64,000 nucleotides of DNA, taken from positions 21,001 to 85,000 of the forward strand of contig JADGAX010000004.1 of NCBI GenBank assembly GCA_015231795.1, in the 5' to 3' direction. Numbering within the stretch: position 1 is the first letter of the stretch; each line of letters starts with the position of its first letter. Origin of the DNA: Alphaproteobacteria bacterium. GTDB taxonomy: Bacteria; Pseudomonadota; Alphaproteobacteria; Rhodospirillales; WMHbin7. The notes below the pieces were generated by a model. The model had not been told where the DNA came from and made no database searches. It saw nothing but the letters and a program-made list of their open reading frames with translations. Of this stretch, positions 45,823 through 54,730 are shown piece by piece. The translations under genes were made by a program, and so were the position numbers.

Positions 45823-46194
45823 CTATTCGTAGCTGGCGGTCGTCTTGTCGGTTTTTCGATTGTATCTGATGGTGATCTGGTTGACGGAACACAGATCGAT
45901 ATTGTTCCAGACGGCCGATGAATCGTCATCCGAATAAACGACCTTCAAATCCCATCGGCAGGTTTTCGCGGCCCTCGTGAAGACGATATCCACTTCAAGC
46001 CCGTCATCCAGCGTATCCTGGCCCAGAATGTCGTCGCCCCAATCATCCGCCTTGCTGGGCGATACATAGACGGCGCTAAGTTCGTAGCCGGTTTTGTTGA
46101 CCAGCGTGAAATCCTGCTTGCCCTCTTGGGCAAGGGCGGGAACCGACAAGGCGGCGGCAAACAACATTCCAAGAAAGGCAAGTCGCATCTTCAT
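45823..46194 (-). CDS. Small exported protein of unknown function
   Basis: 123 aa from MKMRLAFLGMLFAAALSVPALAQ, a clear signal peptide. Mature part: FTLVNKTGYELSAVYVSPSKADDWGDDILGQDTL...CRWDLKVVYSDDDSSAVW, a compact beta-rich periplasmic domain that I recognise as a recurring uncharacterised family. Longer in-frame extension to 46617 is antisense of the methyltransferase and is rejected. Confidence 0.78.
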   Translation of the reverse strand: MKMRLAFLGMLFAAALSVPALAQEGKQDFTLVNKTGYELSAVYVSPSKADDWGDDILGQDTLDDGLEVDIVFTRAAKTCRWDLKVVYSDDDSSAVWNNIDLCSVNQITIRYNRKTDKTTASYE

Positions 46195-46229
46195 CTTCTC
46201 CTCTTGCTTCAACGCATCAAAGGGCGGCG

Positions 46230-46922
46230 CTATTTCAGCCCGGCCACCACCGAACGCCGGTGTCTGGCATGGCCGATATTCTTGGTCAGGGGCTGGGGCT
46301 GAAAACCGCATTCGGTCAGCACGCCCACGATTTCCGAAATCGTGTAGGCCGACAAGCCCAGCTGCTTTCGCATCTGGCGATAATCGGAACGCAGGGTTTT
46401 CACCAGCCCCTTCATGGCGTCGAACAGGAATCCCTCGGCCATGCCGAAACCCAGCAAGGCCCGCACATCGCCAACCAAGCTGTTGTCGGGGCTTAGAATG
46501 TCGCCGATCACCAGCTTGCCTTGCGGCGTCAACAACGCTTTTAAGCTGCGCAGCAAGTCCGGCAACTGCCCTTTGGGCACATATTGAATGACGGAAATCA
46601 TCAGCACGACATCGCAAGCCCCTTGGGCTGCGTGCAGATCGCTAAGGATTTCGATGGCGGGCAATCCGGCAAAGCGGTTGCGAAGTGTTGTGCGCTTGGC
46701 CTCGGCCCGGTCATAAAGCAGCACGCGCCCGCCAAGCTCTGCGATGCTGGGCGCCATCAGGGCCTCGCCGCAACCATAATCCAGCAAGGTGAAGGGGGAC
46801 TTGGGCAGCAAGGGCTGAATATCGGCAAACAGCCCCTTATAGTGGGCCATCAGGTGGCGTTTGCTGACATAGACCGACACGTCGCCGTTCCAGTAGTCAA
46901 GCCAACGATTGTCGGAAGTCAT
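46230..46922 (-). CDS. Class I SAM-dependent methyltransferase
   Basis: 230 aa from MTSDNRWLDYWNGDVSVYVSKRHLMAHYKGL. Motif I is FTLLDYGCGEALMAPSIAELG, followed by LYDRAEAKR, CDVVLMISVIQYVPKGQLPDLLRSL and KLVIGDILSP. Substrate unknown. Divergent from nagB with a 94-base gap. The C-terminal 60 residues include an ILSP...SAYTISEIVGVLTECGF region typical of small-molecule methyltransferases. Confidence 0.82.
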   Translation of the reverse strand: MTSDNRWLDYWNGDVSVYVSKRHLMAHYKGLFADIQPLLPKSPFTLLDYGCGEALMAPSIAELGGRVLLYDRAEAKRTTLRNRFAGLPAIEILSDLHAAQGACDVVLMISVIQYVPKGQLPDLLRSLKALLTPQGKLVIGDILSPDNSLVGDVRALLGFGMAEGFLFDAMKGLVKTLRSDYRQMRKQLGLSAYTISEIVGVLTECGFQPQPLTKNIGHARHRRSVVAGLK

Positions 46923-47016
46923 TTTGCCCTCTCGTTTGTGCAAGAACATTGATGCATTTTGGCGCAAGGACCGTAAACTGAAATTTGTGGCCGACAATAG
47001 GGGAGGGCTGATTTCC

Positions 47017-47811
47017 TTGCTGGTTCATATTCTTCCTGATGCCCAGGCGGTCAGCCAAAGGGCTGCCCGACTGGCCGCCAACTTGGTTCGCGCCAAAGCC
47101 AAGGCCGTGCTGGGACTGGCCGCCGGGGCAACCCCCCTGGCCATGTATGGCGAGCTTGTGCGCGCGCACAAAACGGGCGAGGTGGATTTATCGGCCATCA
47201 CCGTTTTCGGGCTGGACGAATATCTAAGCCTGGGAAGTGATCATCCGGCCAGTTGCGCCTATACGTTAAGGCGCCATCTGATCGAACCGCTTGGCCTGCC
47301 AGATGATCGCGTTCATCTGCTGGATGGGCTGGCTGGCGGCAATCTTGTCGCTTATTGCGCCGATTACGAGGCAAGGATCAAGGCCGCGGGCGGGCTTGAT
47401 TTGCAAATCCTCGGCCTGGGCGTCAATGGCCATATCGGTTTCAACGAGCCGGGATGCAGCCTGGGCGGGCGGACGCATACGGCTGTCCTTCGCTCCAGCA
47501 CGCTGGCCACCAACAAGGCGGTGTTCGCCCCCTATGGCGAAGAGGTGCCCAGGGGCGCCGTCAGCATGGGGGTGGCCACAATTCTGTCCGCCAAGCGCAT
47601 CTTGCTGCTGGCGACCGGACCCGCCAAGGCCCAGGCGGTGGCCAAGGCCGTGGAGGGCCCCGTTACGACGATGCTGCCCGCCTCGGCGCTGCAGATGCAT
47701 CCCGATGCGCTGCTGCTGCTTGACGAGGCGGCGGCGGCTGACCTGTCGCTGAAGGCCGACTATCAGGCGCAAACCGCCCTGCTTGAAAAGCTAGGGGCGG
47801 TGGAGGGTTAA
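47017..47811 (+). CDS. nagB: Glucosamine-6-phosphate deaminase
   Basis: 264 aa. Isomerises and deaminates GlcN-6-P to fructose-6-P. Motifs: VLGLAAGATPLAMYGEL, FGLDEYLSLGSDHPASC, LQILGLGVNGHIGFNEPG, AVSMGVATILSAKRILLLATG. Start chosen at TTG 47017 (LLVHILPDAQAV), ten bases after GGGAGG, because it matches the family N-terminus. An ATG much further upstream would lie inside the divergent gene's leader. No nagA adjacent. Confidence 0.87.
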   Translation: MLVHILPDAQAVSQRAARLAANLVRAKAKAVLGLAAGATPLAMYGELVRAHKTGEVDLSAITVFGLDEYLSLGSDHPASCAYTLRRHLIEPLGLPDDRVHLLDGLAGGNLVAYCADYEARIKAAGGLDLQILGLGVNGHIGFNEPGCSLGGRTHTAVLRSSTLATNKAVFAPYGEEVPRGAVSMGVATILSAKRILLLATGPAKAQAVAKAVEGPVTTMLPASALQMHPDALLLLDEAAAADLSLKADYQAQTALLEKLGAVEG

Positions 47812-48239
47812 AGCGCGTCCAGCGTCACCCCGGCCTCGCCGAACATGATGGCCGCCACTTCGAATTCGCTCATATCCATGCCGACGGTGCCCTTGGCTTC
47901 GTTGGGATAGACGACCCTGCGAACCCCGGATTGGATCAGGCTGCGCGCGCATCGCGAACAAGGGCAATGCGTGACATAGGCGGTGCATCCCTTCAGGCTG
48001 ACGCCGATCCGGGCCGCGTGGGCGACGGCGTTTTCTTCGGCATGGCTGGTCCACAGATATTTGGCCGGGCGTTCCATGCGTTTGGGATCGTCGGTCACGC
48101 CGCGCGGAAACCCGTTATAGCCCGTGGTCAAAATCTCGCGGTCGGGACCCACCACCACGCATCCGACCTTGGTCGAAGGGTCCTTGCTCCAGGCTGCGAT
48201 ATGCTCCGCCAGGGCGATGAATCTGCGATCCCAACTCAT
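47808..48239 (-). CDS. dCMP/cytidine deaminase family protein
   Basis: 143 aa. Zinc deaminase with HAEENAV (His ligand and catalytic Glu) and THCPCSRCARSLIQSG (two Cys ligands). WSKDPSTKVGCVVVGPDREILTTGYNGFPRG is typical of deoxycytidylate deaminases (ComEB type), which supply dUMP for thymidylate synthesis, here by ThyX. Convergent with nagB, overlap 4 bases. Confidence 0.92.
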   Translation of the reverse strand: MSWDRRFIALAEHIAAWSKDPSTKVGCVVVGPDREILTTGYNGFPRGVTDDPKRMERPAKYLWTSHAEENAVAHAARIGVSLKGCTAYVTHCPCSRCARSLIQSGVRRVVYPNEAKGTVGMDMSEFEVAAIMFGEAGVTLDAL

Positions 48240-48352
48240 GGTCGGCGTCCCTTCGATAGATGCGTCACCCGACTATTTTATACTAAACAGGAGCGAGATA
48301 AACCCTCATCGCTGCGTATTCGCGCTTCCAGGCAGACGGAGCGCCAGCCGTT

Positions 48353-49084
48353 TCAAGAGGCGGACATAGAGTCTACCCGGTTGATCTGAAAATTCCGGCT
48401 AATCGCTAGGGGCGGAATGCAGGTATAGGCGTTCATTTGGGGATAGACACCCACCATCATGCAATCGATGCCGTAGGCTTCAATGGTTGCGTCGGTCGGC
48501 CACAGATTGATCGCGCGTCCATCCATCGGAAAACAATGCTCGATCAGCATCCGAGCGCCCTTGGGCGTAATCAGATATCCGCAGCCGCCGAATGCCATCT
48601 TCAAACGGCACAAATTGACCGAACCGCTTTTGGCGCGAATGTCGTTGATCTGCCCTTCGGTCGGGTTGAGAATGGAGAACTGACCTGCGAAGTTGATCCC
48701 CGGCGCATAGACGATTTCCATCACGCTGTCCGTGTTGCAGCCCAGCAGCAGAAAATCCCAGTCGGTCTTGCCGCCTTCGATGACAGCCAGTTGTTCCAGC
48801 AGATCGAAGCGCAGCCGCGCATCGTCTTCGAAGATGGCGATGTTCTGCCCCTGTCGCACGCACTCCCGCCACAATGCAAGGTGCGACAGTGCCGCCCCCA
48901 CCGAAGCCTTGGTATAGGCAGAGGCTTCGGGCGTCACGATCTCGGGCATGGATTGCAAACTGCCCAGACTGGCCCCGTTTACGCCAGGAAATCGGGTGAA
49001 GGCGATCCCGGTCCCCTGATTTGCCTCTAGGAAGTCCTTTAGCCTAGCCGCTTCCCGGTCCAGATTGATGACGAAGAATTGCAT
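48353..49084 (-). CDS. Glycosyltransferase family 25 (LPS-type)
   Basis: 243 aa from MQFFVINLDREAARLKDFL. GT25 motifs: FFVINLDR, the ASVGAALSHLALWRECVRQGQNIAIFEDDARL region with the EDD metal site, and GGCGYLITPKGARMLI. Likely adds a hexose to lipopolysaccharide core. It lies with other envelope genes (PagL, GT39). An upstream start at 49132 has no support. Confidence 0.9.
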   Translation of the reverse strand: MQFFVINLDREAARLKDFLEANQGTGIAFTRFPGVNGASLGSLQSMPEIVTPEASAYTKASVGAALSHLALWRECVRQGQNIAIFEDDARLRFDLLEQLAVIEGGKTDWDFLLLGCNTDSVMEIVYAPGINFAGQFSILNPTEGQINDIRAKSGSVNLCRLKMAFGGCGYLITPKGARMLIEHCFPMDGRAINLWPTDATIEAYGIDCMMVGVYPQMNAYTCIPPLAISRNFQINRVDSMSAS

Positions 49085-49149
49085 AGGGTTTCTCGTTTGA
49101 GCCGACAGACAGAGAAAGAGAACCAGCGACAATATTACTCATCCTCTGT

Positions 49150-49320
49150 CCAACGAGCGCTTGGATCAAGGTTCATTAGTCGGTCGCTCCGTTGCCCCAT
49201 TGGCCCGTCTCGAAGAGGAATGCGCAGCCTTCGCGCCGCCCAGAATGACGGAGAGAGCGGCAGAGGAACGACGAGAGGAATATCTCGGATGCCGCCGACG
49301 CCTTGGACCTTGCGGTCTTT
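49150..49320 (-). pseudogene. Decayed fragment of a GT39-type transferase
   Basis: Read on the minus strand, one frame gives GGIRDIPLVVPLPLSPSFWAAR, resembling DGIRHILFVVPLLALLAGWAAE of the intact transferase at 50091-51749. A shifted frame gives FLFETGQWGNGATD, resembling PLFETDYWANGTAEA. The order is conserved, but about 60 residues between them are missing and the frame breaks. It looks like a remnant of a second, related gene. Confidence 0.5.
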
Positions 49321-49858
49321 AGAATTTATAGCCGTAGCGAACGCCCAGCGTATCCATGCCCTCGTTCGGATCGGCCAGGAAGGCGTTGGAGACATGGTCG
49401 AAATAAAGCGAGATACCGTTATGGCCGTCGAAGCGATAACCGATTTCCGCCGGAATGTGGAACAGGACCCGCGAGCCGAGCGCCTTGTGGTCGCGGCTTC
49501 TCAGTTCCAGGTCGCCATTATGCACGGCGGCGCCCAGCCCCAGCCCGAAATACAGGCCGATGTTGGTCTCATAGCTCCAGACGGCATCCAAATAGGCCTT
49601 GCTGGTGTCGCCCGACGAATTGAGGCTGCCGCCCAGGGCCGGACGAATGGCCCCGCCGAGCACAGGCAGGCTGGGCGTGAAAACCAGTTCTGCATTGAGA
49701 TCAACGCCGGACTCGCGGCGAAAGCCGCTCCAAAGATTGTCCATGTCGTGATAGAGCAAACCGCCCTTCACCTCATAGACCAAATCGCCAAGTCCTTCGG
49801 CATGGGTCGGCAAACTAGCGACCAGAACAAGCATAAGGGTTAGGATAAAACGGCGCAT
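49319..49858 (-). CDS. pagL: Lipid A 3-O-deacylase PagL
   Basis: 179 aa from MRRFILTLMLVLVASLPTHA, a signal peptide. Outer-membrane beta-barrel of the PagL/acyloxyacyl-hydrolase family. The active-site stretch YFDHVSNAFLADPNEGMDTLGVRYGYKF holds the catalytic His-x-Ser and ends in the terminal aromatic typical of outer-membrane proteins. Removes the 3-O-linked acyl chain from lipid A. Confidence 0.88.
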   Translation of the reverse strand: MRRFILTLMLVLVASLPTHAEGLGDLVYEVKGGLLYHDMDNLWSGFRRESGVDLNAELVFTPSLPVLGGAIRPALGGSLNSSGDTSKAYLDAVWSYETNIGLYFGLGLGAAVHNGDLELRSRDHKALGSRVLFHIPAEIGYRFDGHNGISLYFDHVSNAFLADPNEGMDTLGVRYGYKF

Positions 49859-50090
49859 GAAAAAGCCTCCGGATAAACAAACCCTCCAGCCCGGCCAGAA
49901 TGGTCCGGGCAAGCAAAGTTAGATGTCGTTCTTTTTCTGCTGGGACTGTAGCCTATACCGCGACGCATTGATACACAATGATCCAACAAAACAGCCCAAA
50001 AGGGTTCTCAGCCACCAAAGCTCATTTCATCTTGTTATTTCATGAGCTTCGCCTTCCCTACGTTTTCAAAAACTTATTGGTTCCCCCGCA

Positions 50091-51749
50091 TTATTGGCGG
50101 CGGATATCGTAGACATTGGCCAGCGCCACCCCTTGGCGGGAAATTCTTGCGATCAATCTTGCGCCTTTGGGCACCTCCCAATCCCAGCGCGTCGGCGCTA
50201 TGGCGAACTGGGCTTCTTGGGTCGTTCCCACATTCTTCCAATGTTTGGGCATCATCGCGTCGGCAATGAATTCGCGGTAGGCGATCTTCACCAGCACCCT
50301 GGGTTCCTTCACCTCGCGACCATTCGCGGCTTCGAAATCCAGATAGCCTTTCAAACGATCGACCGCCTCGGCCGTTCCGTTGGCCCAATAGTCCGTCTCG
50401 AAGAGGGGGGCGCCTGCCTTGGTGCCGCCCGCGAATGCCGTGATGCGGATATATTCGTTGGGATGCAGGACAAAGATGGCCCACAGTCCGTAGCCGATGA
50501 CGGCGCCGCCCAGAACGGCGGAGGGCACGGGCCAGCAGGCAAGCCGCTTCCAGAGGATTTCCGCCGCCCAGCCGGCAAGCAGGGCCAGCAACGGAACTAC
50601 GAACAGAATATGGCGGATGCCGTCATAGATGATGGCCCCCGAGATGACGATATAAACCAGCGGAAAAAGTCCCGCCGTGGCCAGGATGACCGCGCCGCGG
50701 TTCTCGACGACGGTTGTCGTAAGATTGAAGACGATGTCTGGCAAACGGTCGCGCCGGTCAATGGATTTCGCCAGTCCCAATCCAGCCAGATAAAGAATGC
50801 GAATCAGGGCGAGGCCAAGAAAAACGGTAAAAGGTTCGGCCAGTCTGGCGATGAAATTGAGCGGGATGTAATACCAGGGCAGGTCGATGGTGCGAAAAGG
50901 AATGCCCCAGACGACGGACGAATAATCGAGCATCCTTTTCCCGAAATGGCCCAAGGCCAGCGACAGCGTGCCCAGGGGATCGTCTTGAATCCAGGGCCAC
51001 AGGCACCAGGTGGACAGGGCGGCGACAACCATCACGCCTAGCGCAAGGGCGCTGGTTGCCAGCGGCGTTGGCAGCGAAGGGTCGGCTTGTTTGATCGACC
51101 ATGTGAATTTGGGCAACACATAAGCCAGAACCAGCAGAATGGCGCCGCCCACCACATAAAGCGGCAACATCAAGCCCCCCACCCGAGAGGCCACCGACAG
51201 TCCGATCAGGAATCCGCAGGCCGCTGCCTTCAGCCATAGGCGTCGGCCATTCCCGGCAAAGACGGCGACGATGGCCAAGGTCGCCCAGGTCATGGCGACC
51301 GTGAAGGGCGCATCCACCGGCGAATTGAACATATGGCCATAATAGTTGCCGGTCAGCAAAAGCAGGCAAACCGCGACGAGGCCCACGCGCGCATTGAAAA
51401 CCATGCGGCCCAGCAGAAAGGTTCCGACCAAGCCGACCAGGGAAAGCATGCCGGTGGCAAGATGGCGCATCTCGAAGGTTGGCAGCCAGTTGAACGATTG
51501 AAGCCATGCCACGATGATGTGGAACCATGGCCCATATAGATAATCGTCATACCAATCCAGCGACGACCTGTCCGCGCCGAAGGTGGCGTAATATTGCAGC
51601 GATTTGACGCCATAGACATCGAACAGAAATTCGTCGACGGAAATGCCGTAATCGCCCGCCGTCGTAGCGACGATCACGACCATCAGCGCCATCAGTGATA
51701 AAAACAGCCGGTCGAAGAGGCGTGTGTTTCCTTGCGGCAAAGCGCTCAT
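50091..51749 (-). CDS. GT39/ArnT-like membrane glycosyltransferase
   Basis: 552 aa from MSALPQGNTRLFDRLFLSL. About a dozen hydrophobic spans and a periplasmic C-terminal region. The first loop has TAGDYGISVDEFLFDVYG with acidic residues in the position of the catalytic Asp of PMT/ArnT enzymes. It would transfer a sugar from a polyprenyl-phosphate donor to lipid A or protein; the acceptor is not evident. Its start overlaps the GH1 gene by 4 bases. Confidence 0.8.
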   Translation of the reverse strand: MSALPQGNTRLFDRLFLSLMALMVVIVATTAGDYGISVDEFLFDVYGVKSLQYYATFGADRSSLDWYDDYLYGPWFHIIVAWLQSFNWLPTFEMRHLATGMLSLVGLVGTFLLGRMVFNARVGLVAVCLLLLTGNYYGHMFNSPVDAPFTVAMTWATLAIVAVFAGNGRRLWLKAAACGFLIGLSVASRVGGLMLPLYVVGGAILLVLAYVLPKFTWSIKQADPSLPTPLATSALALGVMVVAALSTWCLWPWIQDDPLGTLSLALGHFGKRMLDYSSVVWGIPFRTIDLPWYYIPLNFIARLAEPFTVFLGLALIRILYLAGLGLAKSIDRRDRLPDIVFNLTTTVVENRGAVILATAGLFPLVYIVISGAIIYDGIRHILFVVPLLALLAGWAAEILWKRLACWPVPSAVLGGAVIGYGLWAIFVLHPNEYIRITAFAGGTKAGAPLFETDYWANGTAEAVDRLKGYLDFEAANGREVKEPRVLVKIAYREFIADAMMPKHWKNVGTTQEAQFAIAPTRWDWEVPKGARLIARISRQGVALANVYDIRRQ

Positions 51750-53131
51750 GATTTTTTGATTGTCCCTTCCGACGCTCGACCTGCCTGCCCCAGCTTGAAA
51801 CCGGCGATCAGGTCCTTGTACCAATTGGCCGAAGCCTTGGGCGTGCGTGCTTGCGTCTTGTAATCGACATGGACGATCCCGAAGCGGACTTCGTAACCCA
51901 GCACCCACTCGAAATTATCCATCAGCGACCAGACGAAATAGCCCCGCACATCCACCCCTTTGGCCACCGCGTCCGTCATGGCGGCAATGTACGAATTCAG
52001 ATAATCGATGCGGTCCTGGTCTTGGATGAATTGTGCGTCTTCGGGTTCCGAGCGGGTTCCGAATCCGTTTTCAGTGACGTAGATCGGCAAGCCATAGGTG
52101 CTGGAAATGTCATGCAGCGCATCGCGAAAGACCTCGGGGGAAATCGCCCAACCGATCCCGGTCTGCCCAAGCTCGGGCGGCGCCGCGCCAAAACCGAAAC
52201 GACCGACATTGTCCTCGTCCTTCACGAAACTGGGCGAATAATGGTTGAGGCCGAACCAATCCAAGGGACGATGAATCCGCGCCAGATCGCCGGGGCGCAC
52301 GCACACGGCCTCCATCTCTTCGGCCAATCCGTCGGGATAGCGTCCAAGAATCTGCGGATGCGGAAAGGATCGGTTCCACATTTCGTCCATACGAAGGCTG
52401 GCCGCCCGCGAATTGTCATCATCCGTCTCGGGAAAACAGGGCTGGAACGTATGCACGCAGCCCAGTTGCGCCTGCGGCGCTTCGCTCTTGACGGCATCGA
52501 CGCCTGCGCCATGCGACAAATTCACATTGTGTATCGAAGTCAGCAAAGCCTTGCGGTCGGCCTTGCCTGGCGGCATCCAGTTCCAGCCATAGCCGAACAG
52601 GGTAAAAAGCGACGGCTCGTTGAAGGTGGCGAAATGCGAAACTCGGTTTCCCAGCCGTTTCGCAACGATTGCGGCATAGTCGGCGAACCAGTTGGCGATA
52701 TCGCGGTTCAGCCAACCGCCCAGATCGTCAAGTGCCTGGGGAAGATCCCAATGGTACAAGCACAAGAAGGGTTTGATCTTGGCGGCCAGCAATTGATCGA
52801 CCAATCGATCATAGAAATCCAGCCCGGCTTCGTTCACCGAACCCTGCCCCTGGGGCAGAATACGCGCCCAGGACACCGAGAATCGGTAGGCAGACAGCCC
52901 CAAATCTTGCATCAAGGCGACGTCTTGGGCGCTGCGGTGATAGTGATCGCAAGCGACTTCGGCGGTATCGCCATTGGCGATCTTGCCGGGGATCGCGGCA
53001 TAAGTTTCCCAAAAGCTGCGGCCTCGCCCATCTTCGTTCAGAGCGCCCTCGACCTGATAGCAGGAGGTCGAAGCGCCAAACAGAAAATTTGGCGGCAAAT
53101 TGGACAGATTGGGAAAGCGGCTTTGCTTCAT
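51746..53131 (-). CDS. Beta-glucosidase, glycoside hydrolase family 1
   Basis: 461 aa from MKQSRFPNLSNLPPNFLFGASTSCYQVEGALNEDGRGRSFWE. Acid/base Glu in HFATFNEPSLF, nucleophile Glu in YVTENGFGT, and the aglycone/C-terminal motif YFVWSLMDNFEWVLGYEVRFGIVHVDY. Cytoplasmic, hydrolysing beta-glucosides. GGGGAG lies five bases before ATG 53131; the open frame beyond would run into the rrn terminator and is rejected. Confidence 0.93.
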   Translation of the reverse strand: MKQSRFPNLSNLPPNFLFGASTSCYQVEGALNEDGRGRSFWETYAAIPGKIANGDTAEVACDHYHRSAQDVALMQDLGLSAYRFSVSWARILPQGQGSVNEAGLDFYDRLVDQLLAAKIKPFLCLYHWDLPQALDDLGGWLNRDIANWFADYAAIVAKRLGNRVSHFATFNEPSLFTLFGYGWNWMPPGKADRKALLTSIHNVNLSHGAGVDAVKSEAPQAQLGCVHTFQPCFPETDDDNSRAASLRMDEMWNRSFPHPQILGRYPDGLAEEMEAVCVRPGDLARIHRPLDWFGLNHYSPSFVKDEDNVGRFGFGAAPPELGQTGIGWAISPEVFRDALHDISSTYGLPIYVTENGFGTRSEPEDAQFIQDQDRIDYLNSYIAAMTDAVAKGVDVRGYFVWSLMDNFEWVLGYEVRFGIVHVDYKTQARTPKASANWYKDLIAGFKLGQAGRASEGTIKKS

Positions 53132-53202
53132 TTGGACTCCCCGCGGCCATAGGCTCCATCGCAGATATATCGCAGCAATGCACAACCCAACAAGACGAAA
53201 CG

Positions 53203-53230
53203 AAAAACGGCCCCACGAGGGGGCCGTTTT
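53203..53230 (-). terminator. Original rRNA-operon terminator, stranded beyond the inserted element
   Basis: Stem AAAACGGCCCC (53204-53214) with GGGGCCGTTTT (53220-53230) and a leftward T5 run when read on the minus strand. It lies 6 bases after the tRNA-fMet 3'-end copy at 53237-53252, just where a terminator of 23S-5S-tRNA-fMet would be expected if the 8.5-kb insertion were removed. Confidence 0.85.
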
Positions 53231-53236
53231 CGAAGT

Positions 53237-53252
53237 TGGTTGCGGGGGCACG
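53237..53252. repeat. Left attachment site (att core, direct repeat)
   Basis: TGGTTGCGGGGGCACG, identical to 61778-61793. Read leftward it is the last 16 nt of tRNA-fMet including CCA. The rightward flank completes a dyad GGTTGCG-N6-CGCAACC (53238-53257) that would be present in the element's own attP. Confidence 0.88.
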
Positions 53253-53672
53253 CAACCATCTCTATTTACTCTTGGAACAACTCGTGACCGTCCAGGTGCG
53301 TAAACCCATCTACTCCGCCCGGGGTCTAAAGGTTATATAACCAATATTGCTTTGTTATTTTGCAAATCGAAGCGTATAAATCATCGTCGCTTGGTTCAAA
53401 TCATTCCCTAGCGCGGGGATACTGCAACTCGCAAACCAAGCTGCTAGCGTTTAACGCGAATAGAACATCCTCAAATTCGGGGATACGAAGACCAGAATCT
53501 GATTGGCAATGCCATCAAATTTCACAAAACATCCCCCAGTGGGATACCAGCGCAGCGCCGCCTTCGGGCGGCTTTTTGTTTCGTGCCGCGCCTATGCCGA
53601 AGCTTTGAATCACGACACATATTTCTTGATTAATATATAGGCCAACTACGACAAACCCCGCACCCCAGCACG
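53253..53672 (+). other. Left end of the element: alternative recombinase tail and non-coding DNA
   Basis: Bases 53254-53340 continue the recombinase frame in the predicted excised circle: 28 codons ending LKVI and a TAA. The rest, to 53672, has no convincing gene. It holds a plus-strand terminator at 53555-53577 that would end the recombinase transcript in the circular form. Confidence 0.6.
53555..53577 (+). terminator. Plus-strand terminator at the element's left end
   Basis: GCCGCC, loop TTCG, GGCGGC, then TTTTT. No plus-strand gene lies upstream within the integrated left end. In the excised circle it sits about 215 bases after the recombinase stop. Confidence 0.85.
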
Positions 53673-54728
53673 TCATTCCATAGCGGACCATTTTTTCATT
53701 CTGGCGTCCCAGAATTTAATGCCAGAACCTTGCCGTAGCCGCCAATTCATTGGCGACATTCGGCTGCCATCATATTGGTCTTTGGTCACGTCGTCGGTTT
53801 TAATGACGTAATTTATTTCTCGTCGCCAATCGCCTTTTGTTGACGACACCGGCATTGTTTTGGAAACGCCCGGAGAATTAACCGGGTGGATTGATTTCGG
53901 CGTAACCAAAAGTAAATGGACATGCGGAAATCCCTTTTGGTTTGGCTCGTTGACGGCCACGCAGAATCTGACGCCCTTTTGCTGTTTCATAAAATTCGTC
54001 GTATGCCGAACCAGTTTTCCCAGGATTTTCTTTTCAGTGTCTTGCGAGCAATCGATTTGCGGATACGTCTCCGTCAGAACGACGTGGTGCATATGATCGT
54101 CTCTTGGATTTGCCGCAGCCATCAATCGTTTTTCGACATCAATCCGCTGCCGGATTTTTACTTTGTTGACGTGGAATGAAATTCCTCGTTTTTCGATTTC
54201 TGCTAATCGTGCGGCAGCAAACAGCCGGGCATCTACGTCCGTTGCGTAATGTCGAACCCCATCCAAATCCACGACCAGCCGCTGGCGATAGAGAAAAAAC
54301 GCCCATTTTGTTGCACGTTCGTGATTCAGGATCGGGTTTGAGAGCGTTCGAGACTGTGGCATCCGGCAAAGCCGCTTTATTCGCTTTGCCAGCGGCGTCG
54401 AAGAGCCGAATGCGTCGAGGCCTTTTGATCGCGAAATATCGACAGCCAGTCGGAAAGCCTCAGCTTTCATTTTCTCGAACATTGGTTTTCCGGAACCTGG
54501 AATTTTGCTTCCCCACGGGGGTAACAGATCGGCCAGGATCATTTCATCAATAATTCGCCTCTCTGCTTGAATCTCAAGATATGTCCAAAATTTTTCTTTG
54601 TCGATTTTATAGGGCCTGCTTGCCGGTTCTTTCAAATCGGCCAACGCTTTCTTGATAAAATATCGGGCGATGTTTTTTGAAACGCCAATTTCGCGTGAAA
54701 CGTCGGAAGTGGTCAAAAATTCCGCCAC
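53673..54728 (-). CDS. HUH-type replication-initiator-like protein
   Basis: 351 aa. N-terminal helix-turn-helix (LTTSDVSREIGVSKNIARYFIKKAL), then a rolling-circle Rep-like domain. Motif 1 is HHVVLTETYPQ, motif 2 GFPHVHLLLVTP (HUH), and motif 3 EINYVIKTDD, a YxxK with the candidate nucleophile Tyr. It may start replication of the excised circle. Start is GTG at 54728, two bases after the YafQ stop, so the antitoxin, toxin and Rep genes form one unit. Family identity beyond HUH Rep is not certain. Confidence 0.75.
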   Translation of the reverse strand: MAEFLTTSDVSREIGVSKNIARYFIKKALADLKEPASRPYKIDKEKFWTYLEIQAERRIIDEMILADLLPPWGSKIPGSGKPMFEKMKAEAFRLAVDISRSKGLDAFGSSTPLAKRIKRLCRMPQSRTLSNPILNHERATKWAFFLYRQRLVVDLDGVRHYATDVDARLFAAARLAEIEKRGISFHVNKVKIRQRIDVEKRLMAAANPRDDHMHHVVLTETYPQIDCSQDTEKKILGKLVRHTTNFMKQQKGVRFCVAVNEPNQKGFPHVHLLLVTPKSIHPVNSPGVSKTMPVSSTKGDWRREINYVIKTDDVTKDQYDGSRMSPMNWRLRQGSGIKFWDARMKKWSAME

Positions 54729-54730
54729 GG

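Noticed and set aside
51851..53152. 433-codon plus-strand frame over the GH1 gene
   Set aside because: Antisense shadow of the beta-glucosidase.
53089..53340. 83-codon plus-strand frame across the left att site
   Set aside because: In the integrated state it has no start signal and reads through the rrn terminator. Only its part after the att core is meaningful, as the alternative recombinase tail.
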